A program made the translations under genes and the position numbers. The notes under the pieces are model-generated. The model searched no databases and had not been told where the DNA came from. It was given only the letters and a program-made list of their open reading frames with translations. This document shows, in pieces, positions 27,072 through 35,024 of a stretch of DNA of 64,000 nt. Within the stretch, counting starts at the first letter, position 1. Each line of letters starts with the position of its first letter. The DNA is from Noviherbaspirillum saxi (lineage in GTDB: Bacteria; Pseudomonadota; Gammaproteobacteria; Burkholderiales; Burkholderiaceae_D): positions 2,852,001 to 2,916,000 of the forward strand of contig NZ_QYUO01000001.1 in NCBI RefSeq assembly GCF_003591035.1, in the 5' to 3' direction.

Positions 27072-27590
27072 CTAGTCCCGCCGGTTGCGTCGGACGACTT
27101 TCCGCTGTCCGCTACCCGGGCGCTGCACCTCCCGCAACGCGCGCTGTATCACCGCCGCACGCAGGTGCCGGGTGACGTAACGGATCATCACTGCCATCAG
27201 CAAGTACGACAAGACGGCCGGCGGCAGGATCAGCAGGCCGACGTCACCCAGCCAGCTCGCGAGTGCGATCAGCAATGCCGGCGGCACCCACAGATCGCGC
27301 AGTCGCAACAGCGGCGGCGGATCGACGCCCAGATAGTTCACGCTGATCCCGGTCGACCAGTTGACGATGCCGCGTACCGCAAGGGCATCCGTGAGCATAG
27401 TGATCTCATGTCCGCGTCGCGCCGGCAGGGTGCGGGTATGAATCGTGAACTGGTGTTCGCGTCCGGCAGGATCGTGCAGCCAAAGCTCGTACCGCTCGGC
27501 AGGACCATACCGGCCACGCCAGTAGAGATGGACGTTGGTATGGCGGCGCAGATCGACGATGTGTCCGTGTGTTGCTTGCAGGTGAGACAT
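27072..27590 (-). CDS. Predicted inner-membrane protein (172 aa)
   Basis: The N-terminal 95 residues are soluble (VDLRRHTNVHLYWRGRYG, then DPAGREHQFTIHTRTLPARR). A hydrophobic hairpin follows (LWVPPALLIALASWLGDVGL, then LILPPAVLSYLLMAVMI), then a very basic cytosolic tail. The ATG chosen at 27590 gives the shortest plausible start; its ribosome site is weak. Family unknown. Codon use is GC-rich like the neighbouring island genes. Confidence 0.5.
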   Translation of the reverse strand: MSHLQATHGHIVDLRRHTNVHLYWRGRYGPAERYELWLHDPAGREHQFTIHTRTLPARRGHEITMLTDALAVRGIVNWSTGISVNYLGVDPPPLLRLRDLWVPPALLIALASWLGDVGLLILPPAVLSYLLMAVMIRYVTRHLRAAVIQRALREVQRPGSGQRKVVRRNRRD

Positions 27591-27608
27591 GGTGGAAGCT
27601 CTCATTGA

Positions 27609-28097
27609 TCAATGAGGGCAGCCTGCAACGAGTTCGTGCAACGTCAAGCCCACGCGGAACAAAATCGCAACCGGCGCATTGGCGAATTTCTGTAAGAGCT
27701 GGACCTGACGGAGGGTCGCTCGACCGGCATCCCGAAAATCTCGAAGGTCACGGCGGTCAATGGCTCGCCTGCGGCGCTGTTTGAGACGGATGACGAGCGG
27801 GCGTCGTTTGTCGTTCGGCTGCCGGCGCACCCGCTGGCGAAACGGACGACCGTGGATGTGACCGTGGAAGTCGCGGCTCTGCTGCAGGTGATACAGGGGA
27901 ACATCCCCATACCAGCCATGCAGGCGGCGATGGGGCTCAGGAATGCAGAGCATTTCCGCAAAGCATACCTGGCGCCAGCCATGACAGCGGGCTACCTGGA
28001 AATGACCCTGCCGGATACGCCGCGCAGCACCAGGCAACGCTATCGCCTGACGCCTCTCTGCCTGCAACGACAGCGCGACCTCAAAGGCAAGCCATGA
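27609..28097 (+). pseudogene. AlbA_2/Fic-type ATP-binding protein, C-terminal relic with nonsense codon
   Basis: The frame reads NRNRRIGEFL, then TAA (27693-27695), then ELDLTEGRSTGIPKI and on to HFRKAYLAPAMTAGYLEMTL and QRYRLT. In intact homologues the first block is followed by a Lys before ELDLTEGR, so AAA has become TAA. The end block is the typical C-terminus of RecG-like/AlbA_2 ATP-binding or Fic proteins that accompany type I restriction genes. The N-terminal two thirds are missing. Its stop overlaps the ATG of the next fragment, as in a former operon. Confidence 0.75.
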
Positions 28098-28234
28098 GCG
28101 AATACACTGAAACCGAACAGCCCTTTGTGCAGTTCGTCGATGGTGACGATTACCGTGGCACTCCGGACATGACCAAACTCACTCTGCTGCGGAAGTACCT
28201 TTTGGGAACTTCGCATCGGAGGTCGAAGAATTGA
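28094..28234 (+). pseudogene. Possible 5' remnant of a type I restriction hsdR
   Basis: 46 codons beginning MSEYTETEQPFVQFV, which resembles the start of HsdR subunits (M.EY.EVE.PF...). The match is lost after some 15 residues and the frame stops at 28234. It is coupled by ATGA to the AlbA_2 relic, the usual hsd gene order. It may be only a short scar of a deleted restriction locus. Confidence 0.4.
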
Positions 28235-28372
28235 AAGACGTCATGTTCGTCGGGCTCGGGCCCGCAGGTCCAAAAGATGCTGGACCGTCTGATTTGTGAA
28301 ATGTGTTTCGTGACAAGTAGTTCGGCTGCTTCAGCCATCTGCGACGTGGCACCTTAAATGAAAATAACTTTA

Positions 28373-28401
28373 TTGCGGATATTTCGTTTATTTCGTATAA
28401 T
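28373..28401 (+). promoter_or_regulatory. Promoter of the HTH/PIN toxin-antitoxin pair
   Basis: TTGCGG (28373-28378), a 17-nt spacer and a perfect TATAAT (28396-28401). Three TTCGT-containing near-repeats (TTTCGTTTA, TTTCGTATAA, TTCGTTTATA) cover the -10 region and are candidate operators for the antitoxin. Confidence 0.6.
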
Positions 28402-28431
28402 TCGTTTATAGTGGTTTTGAAGCCTCTTTCA

Positions 28432-28470
28432 CCTTCAACGGCAATTTGTGAAACAAATTGCCGTTGAAGG
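28432..28470 (+). other. Perfect 18-bp leader hairpin
   Basis: CCTTCAACGGCAATTTGT (28432-28449), loop GAA, then its exact complement (28453-28470). It sits in the expected 5' leader, about 50 nt before the antitoxin ATG, with no T-run after it. It may be an operator for the HTH antitoxin or an RNA hairpin controlling translation or stability. Confidence 0.75.
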
Positions 28471-28522
28471 GTTCGGCACACTGAATCATTTGCGCGCACT
28501 TTTAAAACCCAGGAGAAATGAC

Positions 28523-28996
28523 ATGTCCAGCAGCCTCGATCTTGAAATGGTCTTGGATAGCAAGGAAGATCTGGAGCTCGCAAAAGCTGCTCAGCGTTGC
28601 ATCGTCAGTTCGCTGGATCACTCCAAGGCCATCAATATTGCCATCGTTGAAGATGGCGTGGAGCGCTTGAGCGAATCGCCGGTGCTAAGACTGCCACCGA
28701 AAGTATTGCGCCTGTTTGCTGACGTCCTTGGCTCGTTGGCACAAGGCAAAGCGATCGCCGTCATGCCCAAGGAACTCGATGTTACGACGCAAGAGGCGGC
28801 GATGTTCCTCAATGTTTCTCGTCCTTATCTTGTCCGACTGTTAGAAGAAGGCAAGATCCCATTTCATAAAGTGGGAACACATCGAAGAATACGATTTGAA
28901 GATGTAGTCCAGTACAAGGAAGACCGGCAGAAAATTTCCAAGGACGCCCTGCAGAAGCTGGCCGATCAAGCCCAGGAGCTTGGCATGGGGTATTAA
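28523..28996 (+). CDS. HTH antitoxin of excisionase/MerR-like type
   Basis: 157 residues from an ATG after AGGAG. The N-terminal half is helical and lacks known motifs. The C-terminal half is an excise-type helix-turn-helix: LDVTTQEAAMFLNVSRPYLV, then RLLEEGKIPFHKVGTHRRIR and FEDVVQYKED. The stop and the ATG of the next gene overlap by one base (TAATG). Gene order, coupling and the PIN partner identify it as the antitoxin. It probably represses its own promoter upstream. Confidence 0.85.
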   Translation: MSSSLDLEMVLDSKEDLELAKAAQRCIVSSLDHSKAINIAIVEDGVERLSESPVLRLPPKVLRLFADVLGSLAQGKAIAVMPKELDVTTQEAAMFLNVSRPYLVRLLEEGKIPFHKVGTHRRIRFEDVVQYKEDRQKISKDALQKLADQAQELGMGY

Positions 28997-29574
28997 TGGC
29001 CGGGTCTTACAGCTATACCGTAATTCTCGATGCGTGTGTCTTATATCCGGCACCGCTGCGGGACTTGCTGTTGAGCCTCGCTGCCGAGGGGATATTCCGC
29101 GCTCGCTGGACCTCAATCATTCAGGATGAATGGACAAGAAATGCATTAGCCAATCGTCCTGATTTGAAACCTGATGCACTTCGCAATACCGCAACGTTGA
29201 TGAATCAGGCAGTCGAGGATAGTTTGGTGGAAAACTTCGAGTATCTGATCGAGTCACTTTCACTTCCTGATCCAAACGACAGGCATGTCCTTGCCGCTGC
29301 GATTGTGGGCCACGCAGATGCTATCGTCACTTTCAATCTCAAGGATTTTCCTGAAGCGACGACCAAGGTCCACGGCATTGAAATCCTGCATCCGGATGAT
29401 TTCCTTATTGCGCAATATGACTTGGCTCCCGTGAAAATGCTCAAGATCGTCAAGGCACTCCGCGAGCGGCTCAGGAAGCCACCAAAGACGGCACAAGAGC
29501 TCATCGCCACGTACCAGTCCCAAGGCTTGCCGCAAACTTGCCAGTTGCTGGAAGATGCCATCGAATTGATCTGA
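28996..29574 (+). CDS. PIN-domain toxin
   Basis: 192 residues of the PIN_3 class. Acidic active-site residues are seen in VILDACVLYP (Asp near 11), Glu in QDEWTRNAL, the Asp pair in DPNDRHVLAAA, and Asp in IVTFNLKDFP. PIN toxins are metal-dependent ribonucleases that cleave tRNA, rRNA or mRNA. Translation is coupled to the HTH antitoxin. The C-terminal 60 residues (LKIVKALRERLRKPPKTAQE) are a basic helical extension common in this subgroup. Confidence 0.88.
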   Translation: MAGSYSYTVILDACVLYPAPLRDLLLSLAAEGIFRARWTSIIQDEWTRNALANRPDLKPDALRNTATLMNQAVEDSLVENFEYLIESLSLPDPNDRHVLAAAIVGHADAIVTFNLKDFPEATTKVHGIEILHPDDFLIAQYDLAPVKMLKIVKALRERLRKPPKTAQELIATYQSQGLPQTCQLLEDAIELI

Positions 29575-29651
29575 ATCAGCTCGCTATCCGCGTCAGGATT
29601 GTCAACGATAACGAGGCCAGGACAGACGCGTGAAAATTTAGCAGGCGAAAA

Positions 29652-29792
29652 ATGGGGCACATCACTTTCACCCAGGTTACCGGGGAAGTCACCGATGAAG
29701 TCGCCGGGGAAGTTGAGAGACGCTGCCGGTTCTGGACGACGAGATGTAGTGGAAGGTGTCCCAGCAGGCACTGAAGCCTATGCAGACCGTAA
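29652..29792 (+). pseudogene. Second degraded AlbA_2/Fic-type C-terminal relic
   Basis: A frame starting MGHITFTQVTGEVTDEVAGE has the Val-Thr-Gly-Glu-Val linker typical of RecG-like/AlbA_2 proteins. Continuity requires a shift into the frame reading LPVLDDEM, a stop, then VSQQALKPMQTVNF. At least one frameshift and one nonsense codon are needed, so it is dead. Confidence 0.45.
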
Positions 29793-30047
29793 ATTTTTGA
29801 TGGTATCAGTGACGGTATTTCTGATTTTCAAAAACAGAAAATCCTTCATCCATGCGGGTTTGCGCAGACTGTTCCACTCCACCTATCCCTGCAGCAGGAA
29901 ACCGACCAGGCAAATTGTGAAAATTCTGAAGCTTTTCCATTGCTTTCATACGCCCGCCAATACGATGAGGGCGCAATGCGTTTCGCCCTGGCCCAATGCT
30001 TAACGCATCTCTTGAGCGAGTACCGACAGGATGAAGGCCGCAAGTAA
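29793..30047 (+). pseudogene. 5'-truncated gene fragment, 84 codons, no start
   Basis: A continuous coding-like frame with no usable start: FDGISDGISDFQKQKILHP, then FPLLSYARQYDEGAMRFALA and LTHLLSEYRQDEGRK before TAA at 30045. The family is unknown. It begins just after an in-frame stop, so its 5' part was lost, perhaps in the event that formed the island edge. It ends 18 bp before the curli cluster. Confidence 0.5.
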
Positions 30048-30065
30048 TATGTCAGACACCGGCAT

Positions 30066-30380
30066 CTATGGCCGAGGCGTGGTGCAATTGAATTGATAGG
30101 TATCAGCGGCCCTGCCGTCTCGTTGCAAGACCAGTTCGACTTTGCAATGTCCTGTATTGGCGTTTATCGTTACCTGAGCCAGAGGAGTTGGATCTGCCGC
30201 CTTCACGGCCACCTGTCCGCGCTGACTTATGCGGGAAGTGCCGGACTGCGCTTGCTGTGACAACTCCATGCGAAATCCCAACTGCATATCGTTGACGCTC
30301 TTTACGTAGGGAATCACCAGCAGTTGTCCAGACTGTGATGTGGTGTCCAGCCATACCTGCAAGTCAGCGTCGCCAATCAA
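30066..30380 (-). CDS. csgH: CsgH/CsgC-like curli accessory protein
   Basis: The conserved block SGTSRISQRGQVAVKAADP, then AQVTINANTGHCKVELVLQR and DGR, matches the CsgH-type beta-sandwich that restrains curlin aggregation in the periplasm. The best start is TTG at 30380, with AAGGAG 6 nt upstream (104 aa). The longer frame to 30464 has no ribosome site. Neither start gives a signal peptide, which is odd for a periplasmic factor. Last gene of the minus-strand curli cluster. Confidence 0.6.
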   Translation of the reverse strand: MIGDADLQVWLDTTSQSGQLLVIPYVKSVNDMQLGFRMELSQQAQSGTSRISQRGQVAVKAADPTPLAQVTINANTGHCKVELVLQRDGRAADTYQFNCTTPRP

Positions 30381-30481
30381 ATTACACTCCTTCAAAAATA
30401 TCGACGAAAAAAGACGGACGACGAGTCGCCCGCCTTGATTGCACCAAGCGGCATTGCCATGCAACGCTTGGCGGACACTGC

Positions 30482-32260
30482 TTAGTGCTGCCAGATGGCG
30501 GCGTGGTTGGTGTTGCCGACCTGGTTGATCGAAGCAACATGGCTATTGCCGGTTTGCAGAATCGCTGCTGTGTTGCGTGCCGCGTAGCTTGTCCCGTCGC
30601 CGTTTTGCGCGATGCTTGCGAGGCTGCCGCTGCCGAACTGTGCAATCGTGGCATAGCCCCAGTCACCGCTTTGAGCGATTGATGCGGTCAGTGCATTGCC
30701 GCTGCCCTGGTTGATCAATCCATCATTGTTGTTGCCGCTCTGAGTGATATTGGCCGACGAGTTTGCTGCAAAGTTTTGCGATACCAATGCCCGGTTCAGC
30801 ATGCCATCCTGCGCTATGGTTGCGGAACTGGTATTGCCGCCGTTTTGCATCACGTTCGCAATCTGGAACGAACCATTCTGGCTGACGGATGCAACATCCT
30901 TGTAGCCGTTCATTTGCGTTACGCTGGCCACATTGCTGTCGCCTGACTGAGTCACAGTCGCTTCAAACAAACCTTGTGCCACGCCGCCGCCCGGGAATAC
31001 GGAGGCGCCGCTTTGGTGGATCGAGGCAATCTGGTTATTGCCGGACTGGTCGACAGTCGCCTTGCTGAAATCAGCCAAGCCACCTTGGGTCACGTTCGCT
31101 GTGTGCAGAGAACCTGCCTGATTGACATATGCATTGCTCGACCAGGTATCTGTCTGCAGGACATTTGCCTTGCTGCCGTTGCCGGACTGTGCCACCGTCG
31201 CGCTGCCGTTTCTTGCGCCTGCGTTTTGGTTGACGATTGCGCTTTGGCTGTCACCAGTTTGGGTGACCGTTGCCTTCTGATTGACTGTATTGTTCTGATT
31301 AACCAATGCAGTGCTCTGATAGCCGTTCGACTGGGTGACGACCGCAGTATTGGCATCGCCCGCGGTCTGGTTGACCGTGGCGATGAACTTGCCTTCGGAA
31401 ACCATGCCACCAGGGAAGTAGCTTGCACCGCTCTGATGGACGGTTGCCGTATGGTTGGTGCCGGACTGGAATACGTTTGCATTGCTATAGTCAGCCAGGC
31501 CGCCTTGCGTGACGTTTGCAGTATTCGAGGAATTCTGCTGGGTCACGGACGCGTTGCTGAACCAGGTATTGGTTTGCAGGACGGTTGCTTTATTGTTTTC
31601 GCCGGACTGGATGACCACGGCGCTGCCATCGTGCGAACCCGCGCTTTGTGTGATCGAAACGATTTGTCCATTGCCGATCTGGTTCACCAGTGCAGATTGG
31701 TTTGCAACGCTGTCCTGCAGAATGCTCGCGGTATTTCCTGCGACAAGACCATCTGCCTGAGTGACAATGACGCTGCTGTTGTTGGAGTTGACGGTCGTGA
31801 CCGTTGCAGTCTGGTTTGCGCCGGTCTGCATGACTGAAGCTTGATTGACCGTGCCTGACTGGGTGATCACCGCATTCTGATTGTCGCCGGTCTGCGTTGC
31901 GGAAGCCTGGTTGCCGTCGCCGGACTGCATTGCTTGGGCATTGCTGTTCGTCGCCGTATCCTGAATGATACCGGCAACGTTGTTGTTACCATTCTGATCG
32001 ATCAACGCTGTGACGGCGCTGCTGCTTTTTTGCAGGATGCCAGGGGCGGCAGCCGGATCGCTCGGGGTTGCGCCCGGAACACCTGCTTTATTGCCGTTGC
32101 CGTTTTGCGTAATCGCGGCGGAAGAACCGGAGACAGCATTCTGTTCGATGTAAGCATCGTTGCCGGATCCAGTGGACGAGATTGTTGCCTGCGCAAATGC
32201 CGAACCGGCGGAATACGCAAGGCTGATGCCGAGGGCAAGAGCGGTCAGTTTAATTTTCAC
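30482..32260 (-). CDS. csgA: Very long curlin (CsgA-like fibre subunit)
   Basis: 592 residues: a Sec signal peptide (cleaved near SAFAQA), then some 25 imperfect curlin repeats built on N-x5-Q and Q-x-G/N-x-N patterns such as SVSQNGSFQIANVMQNG. E. coli CsgA has about five. Two long blocks are internally duplicated: VFQSGTNHTATVHQSGASYF near the middle recurs as VDQSGNNQIASIHQSGASVF further on, with GG.V/GG.F linkers after each. It should be exported by CsgG and polymerise into amyloid. A serine-rich, low-cysteine composition fits an extracellular fibre. Confidence 0.88.
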   Translation of the reverse strand: MKIKLTALALGISLAYSAGSAFAQATISSTGSGNDAYIEQNAVSGSSAAITQNGNGNKAGVPGATPSDPAAAPGILQKSSSAVTALIDQNGNNNVAGIIQDTATNSNAQAMQSGDGNQASATQTGDNQNAVITQSGTVNQASVMQTGANQTATVTTVNSNNSSVIVTQADGLVAGNTASILQDSVANQSALVNQIGNGQIVSITQSAGSHDGSAVVIQSGENNKATVLQTNTWFSNASVTQQNSSNTANVTQGGLADYSNANVFQSGTNHTATVHQSGASYFPGGMVSEGKFIATVNQTAGDANTAVVTQSNGYQSTALVNQNNTVNQKATVTQTGDSQSAIVNQNAGARNGSATVAQSGNGSKANVLQTDTWSSNAYVNQAGSLHTANVTQGGLADFSKATVDQSGNNQIASIHQSGASVFPGGGVAQGLFEATVTQSGDSNVASVTQMNGYKDVASVSQNGSFQIANVMQNGGNTSSATIAQDGMLNRALVSQNFAANSSANITQSGNNNDGLINQGSGNALTASIAQSGDWGYATIAQFGSGSLASIAQNGDGTSYAARNTAAILQTGNSHVASINQVGNTNHAAIWQH

Positions 32261-32310
32261 TTCATTCTCCTAAATGATAAGGGCTGTAATGCTGAGGTGA
32301 TCCAGTGCCC

Positions 32311-32835
32311 CTAATACTGGATCACCTTCGCTGCAAGGCCGTTGCCATGCTGCTGTACCAGCAAGGTGGGGCTGAGCGGGTTTTGCTGGATGTTGATAAC
32401 GTTTGAATTTCCGGCCTGCTCGATGATGGCGCGCTGCCCTTCCCCTGCCTGCATGACACTGGCACGATTGGCATGCCCTGACTGCACCAGCGTGATGTCA
32501 TTGCCGTTGCCTGATTGATAGGAGGCGAACTGGTTGGCGCGCCCCTGCTGAATGGCGTCGATGTCGTGCCCATAACCGCTCTGACTGATTTGCCCGGCAT
32601 GCTGGTTTCCCTGCTGCGTCAGCGTTGCATCATTCAGATTGCCGACCTGACTGATGCGGGCCAGGTGGGCGTGCATGCCCACCGCGCTGAATTCGGCCGG
32701 CCCGAGCTCTGACCGAACCGCCATGTCGCTGGCGAATCCCGGGGCGGCGATTGGCAGGACGATCGCAAGCCTTATCCACCGCAGGGCGAGAAATGCGGCT
32801 GCAGATGTATAGACGCGATGAAAGATGGCGGTCAC
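32311..32835 (-). CDS. csgB: Minor curlin, nucleator (CsgB-like)
   Basis: 174 residues. A hydrophobic signal-like N-terminus (about 1-36) is followed by four to five curlin repeats (ARISQVGNLNDATLTQQGNQ, then QISQSGYGHDIDAIQQGR and IEQAGNSNVINIQQNP). It is short like CsgB and lies directly upstream of the long curlin, the csgB-csgA order. Its role would be to nucleate fibre growth at the outer membrane. Confidence 0.85.
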   Translation of the reverse strand: MTAIFHRVYTSAAAFLALRWIRLAIVLPIAAPGFASDMAVRSELGPAEFSAVGMHAHLARISQVGNLNDATLTQQGNQHAGQISQSGYGHDIDAIQQGRANQFASYQSGNGNDITLVQSGHANRASVMQAGEGQRAIIEQAGNSNVINIQQNPLSPTLLVQQHGNGLAAKVIQY

Positions 32836-32874
32836 GATCTTTTGCCTTTCATGAAATGGACGAAATTCGCAAGC

Positions 32875-33801
32875 CTAGTTGCCGACCATGCGCTCGGGCT
32901 CCGCTTCGACAGCGGGAGCATCCTCGAGCTGGCTGAGGTATTCGCTGCTTTCCTTCAGATAGGCCTGCAGCACGGGCGAACGCCAGTCAGCGTCGTTCTT
33001 CAAGGCCCAAACCTTGTCCTGTAAACCTTGCACGATCAGATGCGCGACCCCGGCTTCAATCGCTTCCTTCACGCACAGCTGCGACGGCTCGTTGCGGGTG
33101 TAGCCGGCTTCCAGCTCAAGCAGCTCCTTGAAGTTGACGAAGCGGAAAACACCGGTCGAGAGTTCGTACGAATAGATGGTCTTGGTTGTTGAAACGCTGT
33201 TGAGGATTTGCCCGCTGCGAATGTCGACGGTCCTGAGAGTGACGGTGACCTGATCGACCCGGTATTGCGTCTTGGCGCCGACGCCAAGGTAGCGTGCACC
33301 GGCGCCGCCGGTTCGCACATTGGTTTCGTAGGCGACAATGCCGCCCTCGATCAGTATCGTCGCCGGCACCAGCGCCGGCAGGTTGATTGTCGGATTTTTG
33401 TCCTGCGGAGTTTCAAGCGCCCGAACGATCTTCCTTTCAGTAAGCAGGTTCTGCAGATTTTCCCGCTCGACCGGCGTAAACCAGCCGGAATCCTTCAACG
33501 CCTTGACCAGCATCGATGCCGCACCTTGCGTGACGGTGGTCGAGAATGAACTGTCGGGAGCGGGCTTGTACTGCCCCGTCTGATCACGAAAGCCATACAC
33601 CGCCGCGACGACTTTCCCTTTAGGCTCGGGCAAGCGAAGCAGGTCGCGCGTCACGCGTGTCGGGGGCGTAAGCTTAGCGTTCGCGACGGCATTGGACGGC
33701 GCTTGCATCGATGCGCAGCCGGAAAGAAAGGCCACCAGCAGAAATAGCGAAACCATGCGAGCCCACGTGACCGCAACATGGCTCAATGAATCAAGACTCA
33801 T
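32875..33801 (-). CDS. csgG: Curli secretion channel lipoprotein CsgG
   Basis: 308 residues with a lipobox FLSGCAS (Cys 29) and the CsgG core: VAAVYGFRDQTGQYKPA, then LLTERKIVRALE and GARYLGVGAKTQYRVDQVTV. CsgG forms the nonameric outer-membrane pore exporting curlins. The start overlaps the csgF stop by 4 nt (ATGA), so EFG are translationally coupled. The C-terminal 30 residues form an acidic extension. Confidence 0.95.
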   Translation of the reverse strand: MSLDSLSHVAVTWARMVSLFLLVAFLSGCASMQAPSNAVANAKLTPPTRVTRDLLRLPEPKGKVVAAVYGFRDQTGQYKPAPDSSFSTTVTQGAASMLVKALKDSGWFTPVERENLQNLLTERKIVRALETPQDKNPTINLPALVPATILIEGGIVAYETNVRTGGAGARYLGVGAKTQYRVDQVTVTLRTVDIRSGQILNSVSTTKTIYSYELSTGVFRFVNFKELLELEAGYTRNEPSQLCVKEAIEAGVAHLIVQGLQDKVWALKNDADWRSPVLQAYLKESSEYLSQLEDAPAVEAEPERMVGN

Positions 33802-34247
33802 GGCTGCCCCACCTGGAACGAAGTCGAGGCACCGGTCACCTTATCGGTGGTGGTTACCTGCAGCAAGCCACCGCCAAGGTCGGAAATCTGGATGGAGAAA
33901 TTTCCTGTACTGACGGTACCGGGCACAAGTTGCCCGTTTGCGCCCATGATTCCCGAGGTGGCGGCCGAAGCAAGGCGACTCAGCACGGAACGTTCGAGGA
34001 TGTCGTTGAACTGCTGCAGCGAGGATTGCTGATTGGTCTTGCCGGGTAGCGGGGCGTCCGGATCCTTGGTCTTGTTTTGCGCCTGTGCCGCATTCAGCAG
34101 GACCGAACCGTTCAGTACGTTGCCGCCAAATGCAGGATTGACCGGCGTGTAGACCAGTTCGGATGCACCGGCGGATTGCAGCCACAGGCTGGCCGCTAAC
34201 AAGACAGCAAGATGAAATAGGTGACAGAGCCGCTTCATGCTTTCCAT
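33798..34247 (-). CDS. csgF: Curli assembly factor CsgF
   Basis: 149 residues with a signal peptide ending near GASELVYTPVNPAFGG, which is the conserved N-terminus that plugs into CsgG. A Gln/Asn-rich middle and a beta-rich C-terminus follow. The ATG at 34247 is used; a TTG at 34268 overlapping csgE, or an ATG at 34238, is possible. It couples secretion to nucleation by CsgB. Confidence 0.93.
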   Translation of the reverse strand: MESMKRLCHLFHLAVLLAASLWLQSAGASELVYTPVNPAFGGNVLNGSVLLNAAQAQNKTKDPDAPLPGKTNQQSSLQQFNDILERSVLSRLASAATSGIMGANGQLVPGTVSTGNFSIQISDLGGGLLQVTTTDKVTGASTSFQVGQP

Positions 34248-34264
34248 GCGTATCATCCAAGTCG

Positions 34265-34717
34265 TCAAAGTTCGTCCGGACCCAGATCGGGTTCCCGAAA
34301 TAACAGGCGCTCCACTTCCGTGTCCGCGACCATCTGATAAACCGCTTCCGTTGCCTGTTCGCTCAAGGCTTTGATCCCGGCTCTGGCCGTCGGCAGTGGG
34401 GCCTGGAAAATCCGGCGCTGCCGGAATTCGATCCAGACCTGACTGCCCCAGCGCGCCGATGGCCGCTCGGTGATTGAAATCGCGTATCGCTCACTCAAGT
34501 CACGATCGCGCCAGTTAGCGACGAAATACTGAAAAAACTCTTGTCCGGCGACCGTGACTGCCTGATTGACGACGACACCGCCAAAGGAGTCGTGCGAATC
34601 GGCTTTTGCGGCGATCGAGACATTCGTCGCAGCAGCAGCGATAACGGGAACGCCGTAAGCCGCCAGCGCGGCAGTAGCGAATACCCACACCATCAATGCA
34701 CCAGCCTTCATTCGCAT
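34265..34717 (-). CDS. csgE: Curli specificity factor CsgE
   Basis: 150 residues with a signal peptide (cleaved near VIAAAA) and the CsgE domain: GVVVNQAVTVAGQEFFQYFV, then WIEFRQRRIFQAPLPTARA. CsgE caps the CsgG channel on the periplasmic side. It is the first gene of the csgEFGBA cluster. An AT-rich upstream segment (34770-34815) likely holds the promoter. No csgD regulator gene is nearby. Confidence 0.93.
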   Translation of the reverse strand: MRMKAGALMVWVFATAALAAYGVPVIAAAATNVSIAAKADSHDSFGGVVVNQAVTVAGQEFFQYFVANWRDRDLSERYAISITERPSARWGSQVWIEFRQRRIFQAPLPTARAGIKALSEQATEAVYQMVADTEVERLLFREPDLGPDEL

Positions 34718-35024
34718 TTCCTTGCCATAAAATCAATTGTCTTTTAGGCAACCAAAGGAGGGCGATGTTGATGGCAAAATTAATAATTGTCAATAAATTA
34801 ATTGACTATTTTGTAACATCGGCGGGGGTTATTACCGTGCTTTCGGAACAGCACCGAGGGCGTGACGGGAGAAGGTGGGGGGCACCCCGGTGATATAATG
34901 CGGGCGCTTGTCTGCAGTGCTTTTGTAGAATTCAGCTGCAAAATATCCTCTGCAGACGCGAGACGGACACCCGGTTGCGCAGCCAACCGATTCCTTTTGC
35001 CAGATACGGCGGCTTCTTTACCAT
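34718..35024. promoter_or_regulatory. Divergent region between csgE and the miaB block
   Basis: An AT-rich stretch (34770-34815) lies on the csgE side. A perfect TATAAT (34894-34899) faces the miaB side and would start transcription of the small exported gene and miaB near 34906. No gene is seen here. Confidence 0.45.

Noticed and set aside
26739..27175. Short plus-strand frames in the 26.4-27.1 kb gap
   Set aside because: No ribosome sites and no protein-like composition; the only notable feature is the segment shared with 16.8 kb.
29640..29715. Tandem repeat around GGGGAAGTCACCGATGAAGT
   Set aside because: It encodes the VTGEV-type linker of a degraded AlbA_2/Fic protein, so the repetition is of coding origin.
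30974..31837. A plus-strand 287-codon frame opposite the long curlin
   Set aside because: Arises from the regular curlin repeat read backwards; no start site and cysteine-rich, unlike a real protein.
30482..32260. CRISPR-like regular repeats
   Set aside because: The periodicity is that of curlin amino-acid repeats within one reading frame; units diverge and there are no spacers.
34894..34899. TATAAT taken as a csg promoter
   Set aside because: It faces the miaB direction, away from csgE, so it was assigned to the plus strand.
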